Of a stretch of 7,090 nucleotides of DNA, positions 5,548-7,090 are shown in pieces. The position numbers were made by a program, and so were the translations under genes. Source of the DNA: Myxococcales bacterium (GTDB lineage: Bacteria > Myxococcota_C > UBA6777); assembly GCA_027005175.1 (NCBI GenBank), contig JALTMC010000159.1, forward strand, positions 1-7,090, given 5' to 3'. The stretch's first letter is position 1. The number at the start of each line of letters is the position of its first letter. The notes beneath the pieces are model-generated. The model was not told the origin of the DNA. It searched no databases and saw nothing but the letters and a program-made list of their open reading frames with translations.

Positions 5548-7090
5548 TCAAGGGGGGAGGCAGAGAGCGTTGTAGGAGATCTCGATCAGGGCACTCGCTG
5601 GGGGGACAGCGCCTTTGCCAAAGTTGACAGTGTTGTTGCTTGCGTCAAAGGTCCAGCCGTTACTTCCACCTTGTGGGACACTTTGTCCATTGACTTTGAC
5701 CTTGATGGTTTTGGAGTCGGCGGGTCGGCTCAAGAAGAATTGAGAGCGGTATCCAAAGGTAACAGCGCCGAGGTTACTGAGCGTTCCACCCCAGTTGCCG
5801 CTGTTTATATTTGTGTAGATACCACGCAAGGCCATGGCTACCGCATAATAACGGCAGCGACCACTGGATCTACAGGACGATGCAGAGGTCGGGCCAATGG
5901 CTGAGACACGGATCTTGTCGGGGTGACGCAGTCCTTTGAGGCTTCGTAAGAAGTTGATGTAGAAGCTCACGGGTCGTGTGGAATAGTCTGGTTCATCCGA
6001 CACATATACGATGGAGAGTGAGGCGTTTGGACGATAGAAGCCTTTGTTGCAACCTGTGAGGGAGGGGGCGGTCAGAGCCTGATGGGAAGTCAACAGACCT
6101 TGCTCACGTCCTGAGCCTCTTGTGCCCACTCTCACATTGCCTGAAAGAACGGATGTAAGATTGGGAGTGTTGGGTGTTACGATCTTGACGGAGCCTCGTA
6201 GGCATCCTCTTTTACCAGCATCTGTGGTTATCACACCGATGTGATAGTCAACCTTAAGTTTGGAGGCCCAAACGATAAAAGATCGAAAGTTTCTGGCCAG
6301 ATTGGATTGGTCATTTCCCATGGAGCAGGAGTCATCGACGTCGAATAGGATATCGATCTGTGGATTCTTAAGTTGGCGGAAGACATCTTTTTGAGCATCG
6401 GTGCTCACTCCTTCTCCGCGCAATGTTGCAATGATAGGTGATTGGCCCGGAGAGTTGTTCTCGATCTCAAGTGTTCCAAGGTCAGGGCCTAGATCCAATG
6501 CCACATAAGAGAGTTGTACGGTAAATGATTGTCCGTACGTTACTGTGCGAGGAAGGTTGGGGGCTGCTTTGATACGGAATTCCTTGTTTTTGAGGTTGGT
6601 TCCCTTGCCAAAGGCGAGCTTGGTGACACTCACTGCTTTGGTACACAAGTTGAATACCTCCAAGGGTTGGCGTGAGCTACTGCAGCCGACTTTGACAGAG
6701 CCAAAGTCCAGCGGAGCAGGGAGAGCTTCAAGGCAAAGTTTGCCGCTGGAGCCAATGAGTTTGATTTCGATAGACTTGCTTCGGCTGTCGTTGGAGGTCA
6801 ACAACAGTTTGCCTTGAAATACTGTGGCTGAGTTGGGGGTAAAAGCGACTGTCAGAGTAAACTTCGAGCCCGAGGGAATCACTTGTCCTTGAGCGGGAAG
6901 GCGTGTGGTGACAGAGAAAACATTTCCGGGGTTGGGGTTGATGGTCAACTTGGTCAGGAAACAGTCACCAAACCCACCATTGGTCAATTCGACCGGAAGT
7001 TGCCGTGCTTTGCCTGTACCCACAAAGCCAAACTGCAACACGGTTGGCTTGGGGGTCAACTCACAGGGGTTGGCTGATCCTAGCTTGGAT
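5548..7090 (-). CDS. ASH/choice-of-anchor-D and VWA domain protein (5' end outside window)
   Basis: The visible 513 codons are open to the window edge, so the true start and any signal peptide are missing. Residues about 9-115 and 118-228 (numbered from the edge) are two Ig-like ASH/choice-of-anchor-D domains. Each shows 'L-x-FG-x-V-x-x-G' (LQFGFVGTG; LDFGSVKVG) and a late extension strand ending near G. The first has the typical 'F-x-P-x-x-x-G ... SND' run (VAFTPNSATVFQG, LLLTSND). A VWA domain follows (about 243-420): DILFDVDDSCSM gives the MIDAS DxSxS (Asp252, Ser254, Ser256), and IVYVSDEPD supplies the later acidic residue (Asp365). GSGREQGL matches the pattern in related delta-proteobacterial proteins. 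The C-terminal part (about 440-513) is beta-rich, with KVKVNGQSV, GWTFD and IEISYNALCLPP. A role in adhesion or a surface complex through a divalent metal is typical of VWA proteins but is inferred here. An internal TTG at 7059 is not a credible start because domain 1 begins upstream of it. Confidence 0.88.
   Translation of the reverse strand, partial: SKLGSANPCELTPKPTVLQFGFVGTGKARQLPVELTNGGFGDCFLTKLTINPNPGNVFSVTTRLPAQGQVIPSGSKFTLTVAFTPNSATVFQGKLLLTSNDSRSKSIEIKLIGSSGKLCLEALPAPLDFGSVKVGCSSSRQPLEVFNLCTKAVSVTKLAFGKGTNLKNKEFRIKAAPNLPRTVTYGQSFTVQLSYVALDLGPDLGTLEIENNSPGQSPIIATLRGEGVSTDAQKDVFRQLKNPQIDILFDVDDSCSMGNDQSNLARNFRSFIVWASKLKVDYHIGVITTDAGKRGCLRGSVKIVTPNTPNLTSVLSGNVRVGTRGSGREQGLLTSHQALTAPSLTGCNKGFYRPNASLSIVYVSDEPDYSTRPVSFYINFLRSLKGLRHPDKIRVSAIGPTSASSCRSSGRCRYYAVAMALRGIYTNINSGNWGGTLSNLGAVTFGYRSQFFLSRPADSKTIKVKVNGQSVPQGGSNGWTFDASNNTVNFGKGAVPPASALIEISYNALCLPP

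Overview
The window carries five protein-coding genes, all on the minus strand, so they are transcribed from high to low coordinates. No RNA gene, insertion sequence, CRISPR array or plus-strand gene was found. The source is probably a Gram-negative predatory or social-type bacterium of the Myxococcota/Bradymonadota (former Deltaproteobacteria) kind. This is inferred from protein style: lipoproteins with 'C-x5-C-x5-C' cysteine clusters and Asn/Thr linkers, a choice-of-anchor-D plus VWA protein with a 'DDSCSM' metal site, and glycine-rich collagen-like surface proteins. GC looks close to half by eye, which is low for cultured myxobacteria, so the lineage is not certain.

Layout in the direction of transcription. 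(1) 7090-5548: the 3' part of a gene for an exported protein with two Ig-like ASH/choice-of-anchor-D domains, a VWA domain with an intact MIDAS motif, and a C-terminal beta domain; its start lies outside the window. (2) 5547-5264: a 284-base gap with no recognised gene. (3) 5263-3680: a lipoprotein with two cysteine clusters, a 48-residue linker made only of Asn and Thr and encoded by a 15-bp tandem repeat, and a large domain with an HEAFH motif that looks like a zinc metallopeptidase. (4) 3547-3011: an ECF-type RNA polymerase sigma factor. (5) 3014-2259: a single-pass membrane protein overlapping the sigma gene by four bases (ATGA), predicted to be its anti-sigma factor although it has no cysteine and hence no zinc finger. 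(6) 2171-147: a 674-residue lipoprotein with three copies of an unrecognised beta-rich module followed by glycine-rich/collagen-like segments. (7) 156-1: three copies of a 52-bp tandem repeat that begins inside the last codons of gene 6 and runs out of the window.

How they may work together: every product except the sigma factor is exported or membrane-bound. The sigma/anti-sigma pair followed closely by the collagen-like lipoprotein suggests an envelope-sensing switch whose nearest possible target is that lipoprotein. The two upstream genes may simply be neighbours. For the three complete genes where the longest open frame begins with GTG or TTG, an internal ATG with a strong Shine-Dalgarno sequence was preferred, and this also places the signal peptides or domains correctly.
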